Assembly: GCA_043819035.1 (NCBI GenBank)
Contig: JBDRFD010000051.1
Coordinates: 1-21,920, forward strand
DNA from: UBA2144 sp043819035
GTDB lineage: Bacteria > Patescibacteriota > Gracilibacteria > Peribacterales > Peribacteraceae
Direction of reading: 5' to 3'
Length of the DNA stretch: 21,920 nucleotides
Part shown: piece by piece, positions 7,747-13,996 of the stretch
Numbering within the stretch: the first letter of the stretch is position 1
How the letters are laid out: every line of letters starts with the position of its first letter
Notes under the pieces: model-generated
Database searches by the model: none
Seen by the model: the letters and a program-made list of their open reading frames with translations, nothing else
What the model was told of the DNA's origin: nothing
Position numbers and translations under genes: made by a program

Positions 7747-8976
7747 TTACGCGACCTTTTCTCAGCGGCCTCAAAAGGCGTGACGGTGAACCGCATGCGT
7801 TCACTGCTTACAATGCTTGGAATAATTATTGGTGTTGGAGCAGTGGTACTGATGACTGGAGTAGGGAAGAGTGTCGAAGGTGTAATTCTCGGACAAATTG
7901 ACATTATGGGCCCTCAGACCATGGTCATCTTCCCTGGTAATCAGGGGCCAGAAGGCGGAAGTACAACTATGCGACCGGATTTTGATAGCCTCACGTTTGA
8001 TGACGTAGATGCCCTGAGAACATTAACTACTGTGCGCAGTATAGCTCCTGGCATTATAGTCCCTGGTGATGCTCAGTACGAACAGGAAAAAACCGATCCC
8101 ATGCTTGTTGGTTCCACACCTGAATATTTTCAGAATCAAAACATTCAAGTAACTCAAGGGCGACTTCATGATCAGCAAGATGAAGAGTCTTCCAACTTTG
8201 TGGTCGTAATAGGATCAGAAATAGCTGAAGACCTTTTCTTCACCAGAAATCCAATCGGTAAGCGCATCGAAATCTCAGGCCGTAAGTTTACAGTGATTGG
8301 AGTGTTGGAATCTGTTGGGATGGTGTTCTTTCAAAATCTCGATGACCGCATTGTCATGCCATTCTCTACCGCTGTTGCGATCACCAACCGTACATATGCC
8401 GATATCATTACCATGCAAGCAGTGGATGATTTTGATATTGCATTCGCGGATGTGCGTGCACTGCTCAGACAACGCCATCGCATCACTCCCGCAGAAGATG
8501 GCTCGACAGACAATGATGACTTCCTCGTTCGTTCTGCGGCGCAAGCAGAAGCCATTCTTGGAACAGTATCCATCAGCCTAACAGTCTTCATTACTATGAT
8601 TGCCGGTATATCCCTCTTTGTAGGGGGAATCGGCATCATGAACATCATGCTCGTCTCAGTTACAGAACGAACTAGAGAATTTGGACTCAGAAAAGCAGTG
8701 GGCGCCAAGCGCAAAGACATTCTTCTCCAAATTCTCATCGAGTCAATCTTCCTTACGTTGATCGGAGGATGCATAGGAATAGCAATTGGTATAGTGCTCG
8801 ACTTTTTGATAGCAACAGCCGTCGGAAAATTCCTATCTGATTTCCAATTTGCAATTAGTTTTGGCGCGATTCTACTCGCCCTTGCAATGGCAATGGTAAC
8901 TGGGATTGCATTTGGACTTTATCCGGCCCTAAAGGCATCACGTTTACATCCTATTGAAGCACTGAGATATGAGTAA
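7741..8976 (+). CDS. MacB/FtsX-family ABC transporter permease 1
   Basis: The 411-residue protein has the MacB architecture. A first membrane helix follows the conserved RMRSLLTMLGIIIGVGAVVLM (about 19-39 in part). A large extracytoplasmic MacB-PCD domain spans about 45-270 (SIAPGIIVPGDAQY, VVIGSEIAEDLF, GKRIEISGRKFTVIGVLE). Three C-terminal helices follow at about 280-400, with GGIGIMNIMLVSVTERTREFG between them. The final GLYPALKASRLHPIEALRYE is the typical FtsX/MacB end. The start ATG at 7741 lies in heptad array D with no Shine-Dalgarno site, but the N-terminus MLLRDLFSAASKG aligns with MLLKDTISAALEG of the next gene, which supports it. It forms a transporter with the upstream ATPase and adaptor. 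Confidence 0.92.
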   Translation: MLLRDLFSAASKGVTVNRMRSLLTMLGIIIGVGAVVLMTGVGKSVEGVILGQIDIMGPQTMVIFPGNQGPEGGSTTMRPDFDSLTFDDVDALRTLTTVRSIAPGIIVPGDAQYEQEKTDPMLVGSTPEYFQNQNIQVTQGRLHDQQDEESSNFVVVIGSEIAEDLFFTRNPIGKRIEISGRKFTVIGVLESVGMVFFQNLDDRIVMPFSTAVAITNRTYADIITMQAVDDFDIAFADVRALLRQRHRITPAEDGSTDNDDFLVRSAAQAEAILGTVSISLTVFITMIAGISLFVGGIGIMNIMLVSVTERTREFGLRKAVGAKRKDILLQILIESIFLTLIGGCIGIAIGIVLDFLIATAVGKFLSDFQFAISFGAILLALAMAMVTGIAFGLYPALKASRLHPIEALRYE

Positions 8977-8984
8977 TTATCTAC

Positions 8985-9060
8985 TTCTGACCACTGACCA
9001 CTTATCACTGATCACTCCGACCAGAATGAGATCAGTTGTCGGTAATCAGTGGTCAGTATC
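8985..9060. repeat. Heptad array E: inverted TGACCAC / GTGGTCA array between the permeases
   Basis: The left arm is TGACCAC (8988), TGACCAC (8995), TTATCAC (9002) and TGATCAC (9009). The right arm (about 9031-9057) is the reverse pattern, ending AATCAGTGGTCAGTA. The arms pair as an imperfect hairpin around 9016-9030. An in-frame GTG (9049) for the next permease lies in the right arm but is not needed. Confidence 0.8.
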
Positions 9061-9069
9061 CATACTGAA

Positions 9070-10290
9070 ATGCTTTTAAAAGACACCATCTCAGCGGCTC
9101 TCGAAGGACTCAAGCGTTCTCGCATGCGCTCCCTGCTCACTACACTTGGCATCGTGATAGGTGTTGGATCTGTAGTACTCATGGTATCGATTGGTGCAAG
9201 CTTCGAGCGATTTATTGTAGATCAAGTGGAGAGCTTTTCCGGAGACACATTCGAAATTCACGCCAAAGGCGTGCAAGACATAGGTAAAGATGTATTGAGT
9301 ATTACATTTGGAGACCTGGAAGCTATTAGAAACTTAACTACCGTAAATAATGTTTCACCTGCAATCTTTTTAACAGACCGGATAAAGTACGGACGGGAAG
9401 AGATAGCACCAATGATACTTGGAACAACCAAAGAAATATTCGAAAACTGGTCTATGAAAGCTGGCGAAGGAAGATTGCTTACTGATGAAGATGACAAAGG
9501 TGCCAAAAGTGTGGTGGTTTTGGGATCTCAGGCCGCAGAAGATCTGTTTCAAAATGAAAATCCGCTTGGCAAACGTCTAACTATCGGCGCACGCAAATTT
9601 ACCGTAGTAGGAATCTTGGAGACTATGGGCTCTCCTCTCACAGCAGAGTTAGATTCAATGGTTTATGTACCATTCTCCGTAGCAAAGGCAATTAAAGGTC
9701 GAACCACTTATATCGACTACATAGCGCTGCAATCGATAAGCGGAGATAACGAGCTAACACGTAGAGATATAGTCTCACTCCTCAGACAGCGTCACAATAT
9801 AGATAACCCAGAGGATGACATTGATAAAGATGACTTCTATGCGAGATCTCTGGAACAGGCAATGGAAATAATTGAAACGGTAACAATGAGTATCACTCTC
9901 TTCTTGGGGCTCATCGCCAGTATTTCTTTACTCGTAGGAGGAGTAGGCATCATGAATATTATGCTCGTCTCAGTCACAGAACGAACAAAAGAGATCGGAC
10001 TCAGGAAAGCAGTTGGTGCACGCAGGCGCGACATCCTTATTCAATTCTTACTTGAAGCAATTGTACTTACATTAATTGGAGGAATTGTTGGGGTCATTGG
10101 TGCTGTAAGTTTTGGATACCTCATCTCACTTATCGCAAGCAAATTCCTGGGTGATCTGACCTACGCACTATCCATACAAGCCATTCTTCTACCACTCATC
10201 ACCGCAATCGCTGTCGGTCTGATTTTTGGGATCTATCCGGCACGCAAAGCGGCAGCTCTTCAGCCTATTGAGGCGATGGGGTATGAGTGA
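9070..10290 (+). CDS. MacB/FtsX-family ABC transporter permease 2
   Basis: The 406-residue protein is a paralogue of permease 1, with the same domain order. It has an N-terminal helix after SRMRSLLTTLGIVIGVGSV, an extracytoplasmic MacB-PCD domain (about 45-265; VVVLGSQAAEDLF and GKRLTIGARKFTVVGILE match gene 1 closely), and three C-terminal helices (GGVGIMNIMLVSVTERTKEIG between them). It ends GIYPARKAAALQPIEAMGYE. ATG 9070 gives an N-terminus colinear with permease 1; an in-frame GTG at 9049 would only add residues coded by repeat array E. The two permeases may form a heterodimer on the single ATPase, or be alternative partners. The gap between them is fully occupied by array E. Confidence 0.93.
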   Translation: MLLKDTISAALEGLKRSRMRSLLTTLGIVIGVGSVVLMVSIGASFERFIVDQVESFSGDTFEIHAKGVQDIGKDVLSITFGDLEAIRNLTTVNNVSPAIFLTDRIKYGREEIAPMILGTTKEIFENWSMKAGEGRLLTDEDDKGAKSVVVLGSQAAEDLFQNENPLGKRLTIGARKFTVVGILETMGSPLTAELDSMVYVPFSVAKAIKGRTTYIDYIALQSISGDNELTRRDIVSLLRQRHNIDNPEDDIDKDDFYARSLEQAMEIIETVTMSITLFLGLIASISLLVGGVGIMNIMLVSVTERTKEIGLRKAVGARRRDILIQFLLEAIVLTLIGGIVGVIGAVSFGYLISLIASKFLGDLTYALSIQAILLPLITAIAVGLIFGIYPARKAAALQPIEAMGYE

Positions 10291-10317
10291 TATTGATAGA
10301 CCTTGTCTATATGATTA

Positions 10318-10442
10318 GTCACAGGTCACAGGTCGCAAGTCGCAGGATGGGTCACAGGTCACAGGTCGCAAATCGCAGGATGGGTCACAGGTCACAGGTC
10401 GCAAATCGCAGGATGGGTCACAGGTCGCAAGTCGCAGGATAA
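10318..10442. repeat. Heptad array F: 33-bp higher-order tandem repeat upstream of the four-helix-bundle gene
   Basis: There are three full 33-bp units (10318-10350, 10351-10383, 10384-10416) and a partial fourth (from 10417, one heptad shorter). Each unit is GTCACAG, GTCACAG, GTCGCAA, RTCGCAG plus GATGG, that is four heptads and a five-base linker. Units 2 and 3 are identical. The segment GTCGCAAGTCGCAGG (10332-10346) is the exact inverse of 10891-10905 on the other side of the gene. Confidence 0.92.
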
Positions 10443-10456
10443 TACCCAGAATTATG

Positions 10457-10485
10457 TTGTCTAAGAGTATTAATTGGGTTATGTT
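10457..10485 (+). promoter_or_regulatory. Promoter of the four-helix-bundle gene, predicted leaderless
   Basis: TTGTCT (10457-10462), exactly 17 nt, TATGTT (10480-10485), then 9 nt to ATG 10495. The expected transcription start falls within two or three bases of the ATG. The promoter lies between repeat array F and the gene. Confidence 0.55.
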
Positions 10486-10494
10486 TGCTAGCTT

Positions 10495-10890
10495 ATGACA
10501 TTTACTTCTTTTGAAGACATTAAAGCTTGGCAGGAAGCGAGAGAACTAAACATTAAAATGCAGGATTTATATGATCGGCCTGTAATAAGTAAGGATCCCG
10601 ACTGGAAAGATCAAATATCACGAGCAGTACTATCAATAATGTCAAATATTGCAGAGGGAAATGATGCGCAATCAGATATTGAGTTCGCCAAATTTCTTGG
10701 TTATGCAAAACGATCGGCTGCTGAAGTACGTTCACAAATCTATTATGCGTTTGATAGGAAATATATAAACAAAGAGGAATTTCATGACCTAAGAGCAAGA
10801 ACTACAAAAATAGCTAGACAATTGGCTAACCTCATAAATTATTTGCATTCTTCTAAGCTCAAAAAACGCTCAATCACAGCAGACTTGTGA
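10495..10890 (+). CDS. Four-helix-bundle protein, 23S rRNA intervening-sequence protein (IVP/S23) family
   Basis: The 131-residue protein has the family signature: FEDIKAWQEARELNIKM at the N-terminus (the usual [FY]xxLxxWQxAxxL pattern), SRAVLSIMSNIAEGND (usual RRAxxSIxxNIAEG), FAKFLGYAKRSAAEVRSQI and KEEFHDLRARTTKIARQL. Members were first found encoded in intervening sequences of 23S rRNA genes and are now known from many genomes; their function is largely unsettled, and a relative (Avd) serves diversity-generating retroelements. No reverse transcriptase or template repeat is present here. The gene is boxed by inverted heptad arrays: F upstream, and G downstream, where the TGA stop falls inside the first heptad. 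This layout suggests a discrete inserted cassette. Confidence 0.92.
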   Translation: MTFTSFEDIKAWQEARELNIKMQDLYDRPVISKDPDWKDQISRAVLSIMSNIAEGNDAQSDIEFAKFLGYAKRSAAEVRSQIYYAFDRKYINKEEFHDLRARTTKIARQLANLINYLHSSKLKKRSITADL

Positions 10891-10951
10891 CCTGCGACTT
10901 GCGACAAGGCTTGTGACTTGTGACCTGCGACATAACACGCAACATGCAACA
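10885..10951. repeat. Heptad array G: inverted copy of array F, containing the gene's stop codon
   Basis: TTGTGAC (10885), CTGCGAC (10892), TTGCGAC (10899), linker AAGGC, TTGTGAC (10911), TTGTGAC (10918), CTGCGAC (10925), then AACACGC and AACATGC-like heptads to about 10951. On the minus strand these read GTCGCAG, GTCACAA and GTTGCAT, the same pattern as array F. The TGA at 10888-10890 ends the four-helix-bundle gene. No gene is seen in 10952-11052. Confidence 0.9.
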
Positions 10952-10994
10952 AATCATAAAACGTACCCCACCCAACATTCTCCAATAAATCCCC

Positions 10995-11052
10995 TTGCAC
11001 TTGCCCCTGAAAGCATAAGACAATATCTACCTACTTCTTTCCCCTCGCCCCC
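10995..11052 (+). promoter_or_regulatory. Promoter and pyrimidine leader of the Cys-rich small gene
   Basis: TTGCAC (10995-11000), 18-nt spacer, GACAAT (11019-11024). The predicted leader (about 11030-11052) contains CTTTCCCC and only one or two purines, and ends directly at ATG 11053. No Shine-Dalgarno site is present. Confidence 0.4.
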
Positions 11053-11160
11053 ATGGAATGTGACGTCTGCGGTGAGCTAATGTGTCCTGAGTGCAACGGA
11101 TGCGGCTGCCCTGGCAATGCATGTACATGCAATGTGACGAGTGATGAAATAAGTGAATAA
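11053..11160 (+). CDS. Cysteine-rich 35-aa protein, possible metal-binding
   Basis: It encodes MECDVCGELMCPECNGCGCP, continuing to ...TSDEISE. Eight of 35 residues are cysteine (3, 6, 11, 14, 17, 19, 24, 26), arranged CxxC-x4-CxxC-xx-CxC-x4-CxC, a pattern suited to zinc or other metal binding, as in metallothionein-like or zinc-ribbon miniproteins. I recognise no named family. Support for it being real comes from the promoter and pyrimidine leader ending exactly at the ATG, the dense cysteine pattern, and a neighbouring gene of identical length (11273-11380) with the same leader type. The reading frame is short, so confidence is moderate. Confidence 0.6.
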   Translation: MECDVCGELMCPECNGCGCPGNACTCNVTSDEISE

Positions 11161-11272
11161 TTTGATGGATTTGCATTTTCCTAAAAACCTCTTAAAAGAG
11201 TGGGTAACGCCTTGATGCTATTCGCAGAATATGTCAGAGTAGTGTTTGTATTTATTCTTTCCCCTTTTTCTC

Positions 11273-11380
11273 ATGTTTGATGAAGATTGCGGTTCCTGTG
11301 CACCAGCAGAAGGTGAAGCAGAACAGCCAGCAGCTCCTGAGGCTGAAGCCACAGAGGCCACTGAAGAAACTGCTGAATAA
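11273..11380 (+). CDS. Acidic Ala/Glu-rich 35-aa protein with one CxxC
   Basis: It encodes MFDEDCGSCAPAEGEAEQPA followed by an Ala/Glu/Thr-rich tail ending EETAE. A single CGSC motif lies at residues 6-9; the rest is acidic and probably disordered. It is not a recognised family. A pyrimidine leader with CTTTCCCC ends 2 nt before the ATG, and a good rho-independent terminator follows 27 nt after the stop. The gene is therefore a well-delimited transcription unit despite its size. It has exactly the same codon count as the gene at 11053; the two may be functionally paired, but sequence similarity is limited to small size, CxxC and acidity. The 112 nt between them hold no further gene. Confidence 0.6.
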   Translation: MFDEDCGSCAPAEGEAEQPAAPEAEATEATEETAE

Positions 11381-11407
11381 TTGGTCTCAAGAATTATTAC
11401 GAAAACT

Positions 11408-11430
11408 GGCCCCGCTTAAGGGGTCTTTTT
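11408..11430 (+). terminator. Rho-independent terminator after the 35-aa gene
   Basis: Stem GGCCCC (11408-11413) with GGGGTC (11420-11425, one G-U pair), loop GCTTAA, then TTTTT (11426-11430). It is 27 nt after the stop at 11380. Confidence 0.8.
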
Positions 11431-11449
11431 CGTTCTCCAAAGTGAATCT

Positions 11450-11657
11450 TATATAGCTGAATCAGTTTTTGTCATAAACACATGTTGTAACTGCTCACTG
11501 GTTTTAGGGCTAAAGCCCTTTTTGGATGCATCGTTAACCCCGCCCTTAAGGGCGGGGTTAACGAATCTCGCATCAGAGCAGGTTTTAGCCTGACTAAGTT
11601 ACACAGTCAGTCTGCAGTAACAATCATCTTGTCGTTTTATTTTGATTCAGCTATATA
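11450..11657. mobile_element. MITE-like palindromic element, copy 1 (208 bp)
   Basis: It is bounded by perfect 15-bp terminal inverted repeats, TATATAGCTGAATCA (11450-11464) and its complement (11643-11657). Pairing continues imperfectly inward, for example TTGTAACTGC against TTGTTACTGC. The centre holds a perfect 34-bp palindrome (11531-11564, with arms TCGTTAACCCCGCCCTT). To its left is AGGGCTAAAGCCCT followed by TTTT (11506-11523), which could act as a terminator. No open frame is present. Copy 2 lies at 13997-14205 with the same layout and length. Terminal TA dinucleotides would suit a TA-targeting (IS630/Tc1-like) transposase, but none is encoded here. It lies between the 3' ends of convergent genes. 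Confidence 0.75.
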
Positions 11658-11675
11658 TTTGTTCAAAAGCTTAAT

Positions 11676-11717
11676 GATTCGAATATTCGAGCAATCGAAT
11701 ATTCCATTACTCGAATC
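11676..11717. repeat. Small inverted repeat of GATTCGA / CGAATATTC units
   Basis: GATTCGA (11676-11682) pairs with TCGAATC (11711-11717). Between them GAATATTC occurs twice, the second copy preceded by ATCGAATATTC. This resembles a short, AT-rich relative of the heptad arrays, but I cannot assign a clean 7-base phase. It lies just downstream of MITE copy 1. Confidence 0.45.
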
Positions 11718-11761
11718 TCTGGGCTTCGCAGTTAATAATACGATAATGGAAACGCCTAATC

Positions 11762-12325
11762 TCAATCACCAAAGACATCTGCATCAAGATCTTCATTAAT
11801 CCAATCTTCATCATCCTCTGGCCAATCATCTTCGAACCAATCGTCTTCCGGCAAATCATCCTCCGGCCAGTCATCTTCGAGCCAGTCCTCTTCCCCTTCG
11901 TCAAAAATGTCATCTTCATCCAGCCAATCATCTTCTTCCGAAAATTCATCCTCATCAAAACCGAGGGTTAATTTAGTGAGCCCTTCCTGAATTTCGCGCA
12001 CAAATACATCCTTAAAACCTTCGGACGACCCATCCGAAGCACCAAGCGCCTCAGAGATGCTTTCCTCAAGAAGATTGATTACCTCTTCACAAAAATCTGC
12101 ATCATAATCTACAGGATCATTATCCATGAAAACCGCTTCGTTTAGTGTCATAAATCCTTCGTTGAGCGCAACTTCGATATCGAAGTCGGGCGCCGCACTT
12201 CGAAACATATCAGCCTGACCGGTCACCTGGCATAAGTCTTGAAGCTCTTGATACTTCACTGTTACAACTCCTGTTGCCCCAACAGCAGCGACGGCGAGAA
12301 GAATGCAGAAAATGTTTGATCTCAT
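11762..12325 (-). CDS. Secreted or anchored acidic protein with WxEDD pentapeptide repeats
   Basis: The 187-residue protein has an N-terminal signal or anchor: MRSNIFCILLAVAAVGATGVV, a short basic start then hydrophobic. The middle (about 35-130) is a mixed, mostly helical acidic region with two cysteines. The C-terminal third is extremely acidic and tryptophan-rich. Residues about 148-172 are five consecutive pentapeptides, WLEDD, WPEDD, LPEDD, WFEDD and WPEDD, encoded by five 15-bp tandem repeats at 11810-11884. I recognise no family; a surface-exposed polyanionic tail, possibly cation-binding, is an inference. A TATAAT box (12372-12367, minus strand) and a roughly 35-nt pyrimidine-rich leader precede ATG 12325. 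It is divergent from the gene at 12440. Confidence 0.8.
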   Translation of the reverse strand: MRSNIFCILLAVAAVGATGVVTVKYQELQDLCQVTGQADMFRSAAPDFDIEVALNEGFMTLNEAVFMDNDPVDYDADFCEEVINLLEESISEALGASDGSSEGFKDVFVREIQEGLTKLTLGFDEDEFSEEDDWLDEDDIFDEGEEDWLEDDWPEDDLPEDDWFEDDWPEDDEDWINEDLDADVFGD

Positions 12326-12366
12326 AGGAAGATGGAGTATGGAAATGGAGAAAGGCTTGTGAGTCT

Positions 12367-12372
12367 ATTATA
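12367..12372 (-). promoter_or_regulatory. -10 box for the acidic repeat protein
   Basis: A perfect TATAAT on the minus strand. The predicted leader down to ATG 12325 is about 35 nt, largely C and T (CCTTTCTCC, CCATCTTCCT), with no Shine-Dalgarno run. No clear -35 was found. Confidence 0.5.
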
Positions 12373-12401
12373 GGATATCACTGTCAGTGAAGATAATTGG
12401 T

Positions 12402-12430
12402 TTGACAGAACACACTCTCGTTGGCAGCAT
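12402..12430 (+). promoter_or_regulatory. Promoter of the membrane protein gene at 12440, predicted leaderless
   Basis: Perfect -35 TTGACA (12402-12407), exactly 17 nt, weak -10 CAGCAT (12425-12430, matching the key A2 and T6), then 9 nt to ATG 12440. The 9-nt gap equals that at 1487, 1514, 10495 and 21899. Confidence 0.5.
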
Positions 12431-12439
12431 ACGCCTCCT

Positions 12440-12919
12440 ATGCAAAACGTCCTCCATTCACTCAGAAAACTCAATGCCGTAATTCCGGGACCTTCGACGT
12501 CAGAGATGGAATTTCTAGCTGAAGAGTTTTCCGGCTCTGTTCCATCTGCCGCTCTGCCGGATGATTTAAATACGAAGATAATTAAAGTAAGTACCAACAC
12601 AAACCAGAAACTCATTGTTGTCACGCACGATAAGACGCTTCTGTGCCTCAAGAGGAATATTTCAAGACTTGGAAAAAATGGATGGATCGCTCCACTTTCA
12701 ACAGTTACGACCATCATCCTCGCACTCATTACCTCAGATTTCAAAACAGCCCTGTGGCTTGGCCCCTCCGAGTGGAAAGCAATGTTCGTAATTTCCGGAT
12801 TCCTCTCCACAGGATGGTTGGCATTTATGCTAAAAAAATCTGTGCGCTCTAAAACAACCAATGAGGTAACCTACGACATCGTTCAACAATTGGGGGGGGT
12901 TGTGAATGGAATGAATTAA
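12440..12919 (+). CDS. Orphan membrane protein, 159 aa, two predicted TM helices
   Basis: I do not recognise it. The soluble N-terminal ~85 residues include beta-like stretches (KIIKVSTNTNQKLIVVTHDK, then TLLCLKRNISRLG). Two hydrophobic segments follow at about 92-108 (APLSTVTTIILALIT) and 121-141 (AMFVISGFLSTGWLAFMLKK). The short C-terminal tail is polar (TYDIVQQLGGVVNGMN). The ATG lies 9 nt after a -10-like CAGCAT paired with a consensus TTGACA. Heptad array H starts directly after the stop. It is divergent from the acidic repeat protein. A long open frame exists on the opposite strand here, but it has no start context and odd composition. Confidence 0.65.
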   Translation: MQNVLHSLRKLNAVIPGPSTSEMEFLAEEFSGSVPSAALPDDLNTKIIKVSTNTNQKLIVVTHDKTLLCLKRNISRLGKNGWIAPLSTVTTIILALITSDFKTALWLGPSEWKAMFVISGFLSTGWLAFMLKKSVRSKTTNEVTYDIVQQLGGVVNGMN

Positions 12920-12920
12920 A

Positions 12921-12996
12921 GTGATCAGGAATAAGTGGTCAGTGGTCAGAAGACAGTAGTCAGTAACTGATCACTGGTCACCCATCACTGACCACC
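12921..12996. repeat. Heptad array H: inverted GTGGTCA / TGACCAC array
   Basis: The left arm includes AAGTGGTCAGTGGTCAGA (about 12933-12950) and AGTAGTCAGTAA. The right arm is ACTGATCACTGGTCA, then CATCACTGACCACC (to 12996). The heptad is GTCAGTG, the same as in array E four kb away. It fills the space between the stop at 12919 and the promoter at 13011. Confidence 0.8.
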
Positions 12997-13010
12997 ATTA
13001 GAGATCCGTC

Positions 13011-13019
13011 TGCTACAAT
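13011..13019 (+). promoter_or_regulatory. Extended -10 (TGC-TACAAT) directly before the start at 13026
   Basis: TGCTACAAT ends 6 nt before ATG 13026, so the transcript should begin at or next to the A of the start codon. The same nine bases precede the delta' gene (18977-18969, minus strand). Confidence 0.6.
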
Positions 13020-13025
13020 AGCCCT

Positions 13026-13430
13026 ATGATTCAAAAACTCCTCGTCCTTGCAGTGTTTCTGGCTGCACAGTTCATCATCGCATGGTACGGCTACTTCATG
13101 GGTAAACTCAGTCCCCAAGGAGTAATCCTCGGAATCAACTACAGCTCCCCCATTATGGGGATATTTCTGATCCAAATAAAATTTATCTGGGTCCCGATTC
13201 TGATCAACGTGCTCTACGGGCTTGGATTCCAGTGGGGCAACGATGCATTCAAAGGTTTTCTCATCATCATCTCACTCTGGATCGCATCCGGCCCCATTGC
13301 GGCCATTATTTTTAATGCAATTTTTCTTAAGGCTAAGATCGATCTTCCGATTATTTTTGGAATTATTCTGATTACGGGAGGAAGTATTCTGGTAGTTGCG
13401 CATAAGGAAGTTGGTCAGCTCTTTTCTTGA
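13026..13430 (+). CDS. Small integral membrane protein, four TM helices
   Basis: The 134-residue protein has four hydrophobic segments at about 4-25, 42-66, 77-98 and 106-125 (the last is IIFGIILITGGSILVVAH). Size and four-helix layout resemble small multidrug-resistance or other small DMT-fold proteins, but I do not see the conserved SMR glutamate pattern, so I leave it unnamed. The ATG is only 6 nt from an extended -10. The stop overlaps an in-frame TTG of the next gene, and the next ATG follows 5 nt after the stop, so it is probably co-transcribed with the PPC-domain gene. Confidence 0.75.
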   Translation: MIQKLLVLAVFLAAQFIIAWYGYFMGKLSPQGVILGINYSSPIMGIFLIQIKFIWVPILINVLYGLGFQWGNDAFKGFLIIISLWIASGPIAAIIFNAIFLKAKIDLPIIFGIILITGGSILVVAHKEVGQLFS

Positions 13431-13435
13431 AACTT

Positions 13436-13861
13436 ATGCAGCTGAAAACAATTGAACAGGGTTTTATTCTCCGGCTTGAACAAGGTGAAGAGATTACTGA
13501 GACAATTACCAAATGTATTCAGGAACAAAACACCGAAGGAGGAATGATCTCAGGAGTCGGCGCAGCATACAACGTAACACTCCAATACTTCAACATGGAA
13601 ACGAAGGAGTATGAGGAGAAACTGTTCCCAGAGGAATATGAAATCCTCGCACTCAATGGAAATATTTCACTGAAGGACGGAAAGCCCTGGCCCCACCTTC
13701 ATATCGTTTTGGGTACAAAGAATTTTCAGTGCATTGGAGGACACCTGAAGTCCGCAACCGTTGGGGCGACATGCGAGATAATTATTCAGAAATTTCAAAG
13801 ACTCGAGAGGGGGCATGACGATGCAACCGGGTTGCATTTGTTAGATTTGAACGGTGAATAA
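13436..13861 (+). CDS. PPC (DUF296) domain protein
   Basis: The 141-residue protein is a single PPC (plant and prokaryote conserved) domain. Visible landmarks are the N-terminal GFILRLEQGEEITETI, GMISGVGAAYNVTLQYFNM, the long beta strand with HLHIVLGTKNFQCIGGHL (the family's histidine cluster), and VGATCEIII near the end. Prokaryotic PPC proteins form trimers. The related domain in plant AHL proteins works with AT-hooks; bacterial single-domain forms have no established DNA-binding role. No AT-hook is present here. ATG 13436 is chosen, with an in-frame TTG at 13427 overlapping the upstream stop as alternative. No good Shine-Dalgarno site; translation may be coupled to the upstream gene. Confidence 0.88.
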   Translation: MQLKTIEQGFILRLEQGEEITETITKCIQEQNTEGGMISGVGAAYNVTLQYFNMETKEYEEKLFPEEYEILALNGNISLKDGKPWPHLHIVLGTKNFQCIGGHLKSATVGATCEIIIQKFQRLERGHDDATGLHLLDLNGE

Positions 13862-13864
13862 TAT

Positions 13865-13892
13865 AAGAAGTAAGTACGCACATACTTCTTTA
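13865..13892 (+). terminator. Possible weak terminator after the PPC gene
   Basis: AAGAAGTA (13865-13872) pairs perfectly with TACTTCTT (13883-13890); the loop is 10 nt. The stem is AT-rich and the following T-run is short (TAT), so efficiency is doubtful. Confidence 0.35.
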
Positions 13893-13919
13893 TTGCTCAA
13901 TGTTGTTAGCTTCCATCTA

Positions 13920-13947
13920 AGTTAAGGAGTTGCGCAACTCCTTAACT
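13920..13947. repeat. 28-bp perfect palindrome
   Basis: Arms AGTTAAGGAGTTGC (13920-13933) and GCAACTCCTTAACT (13934-13947) are exactly complementary with no loop. It has no flanking T-run, so terminator use is unclear. It may be a dyad operator-like site or a relic of a palindromic element. It lies 49 nt left of MITE copy 2. Confidence 0.8.
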
Positions 13948-13996
13948 AATATCGTTAGACCTTTCGCACAAGGGGTAGTCCAACAGTTTTGGCTGA

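Noticed and set aside
10296..10310. Hairpin ATAGAC/GTCTAT after permease 2 as a terminator
   Set aside because: The stem is only 6 bp, AT-rich, and no T-run follows.
10495..10890. Avd accessory gene of a diversity-generating retroelement
   Set aside because: The protein is in the same broad four-helix-bundle group, but no reverse transcriptase, template/variable repeat pair or target gene is present in the window.
10318..10951. Regular repeats suggesting a CRISPR array
   Set aside because: The 33-bp units are directly tandem with no unique spacers, are built of 7-base subunits, and no cas gene is present.
12322..12861. Minus-strand open frame of 179 codons opposite the membrane protein at 12440
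   Set aside because: It overlaps the promoter and the opposing gene almost completely; the plus-strand frame has promoter, start spacing and clear membrane helices, so I kept only that one.
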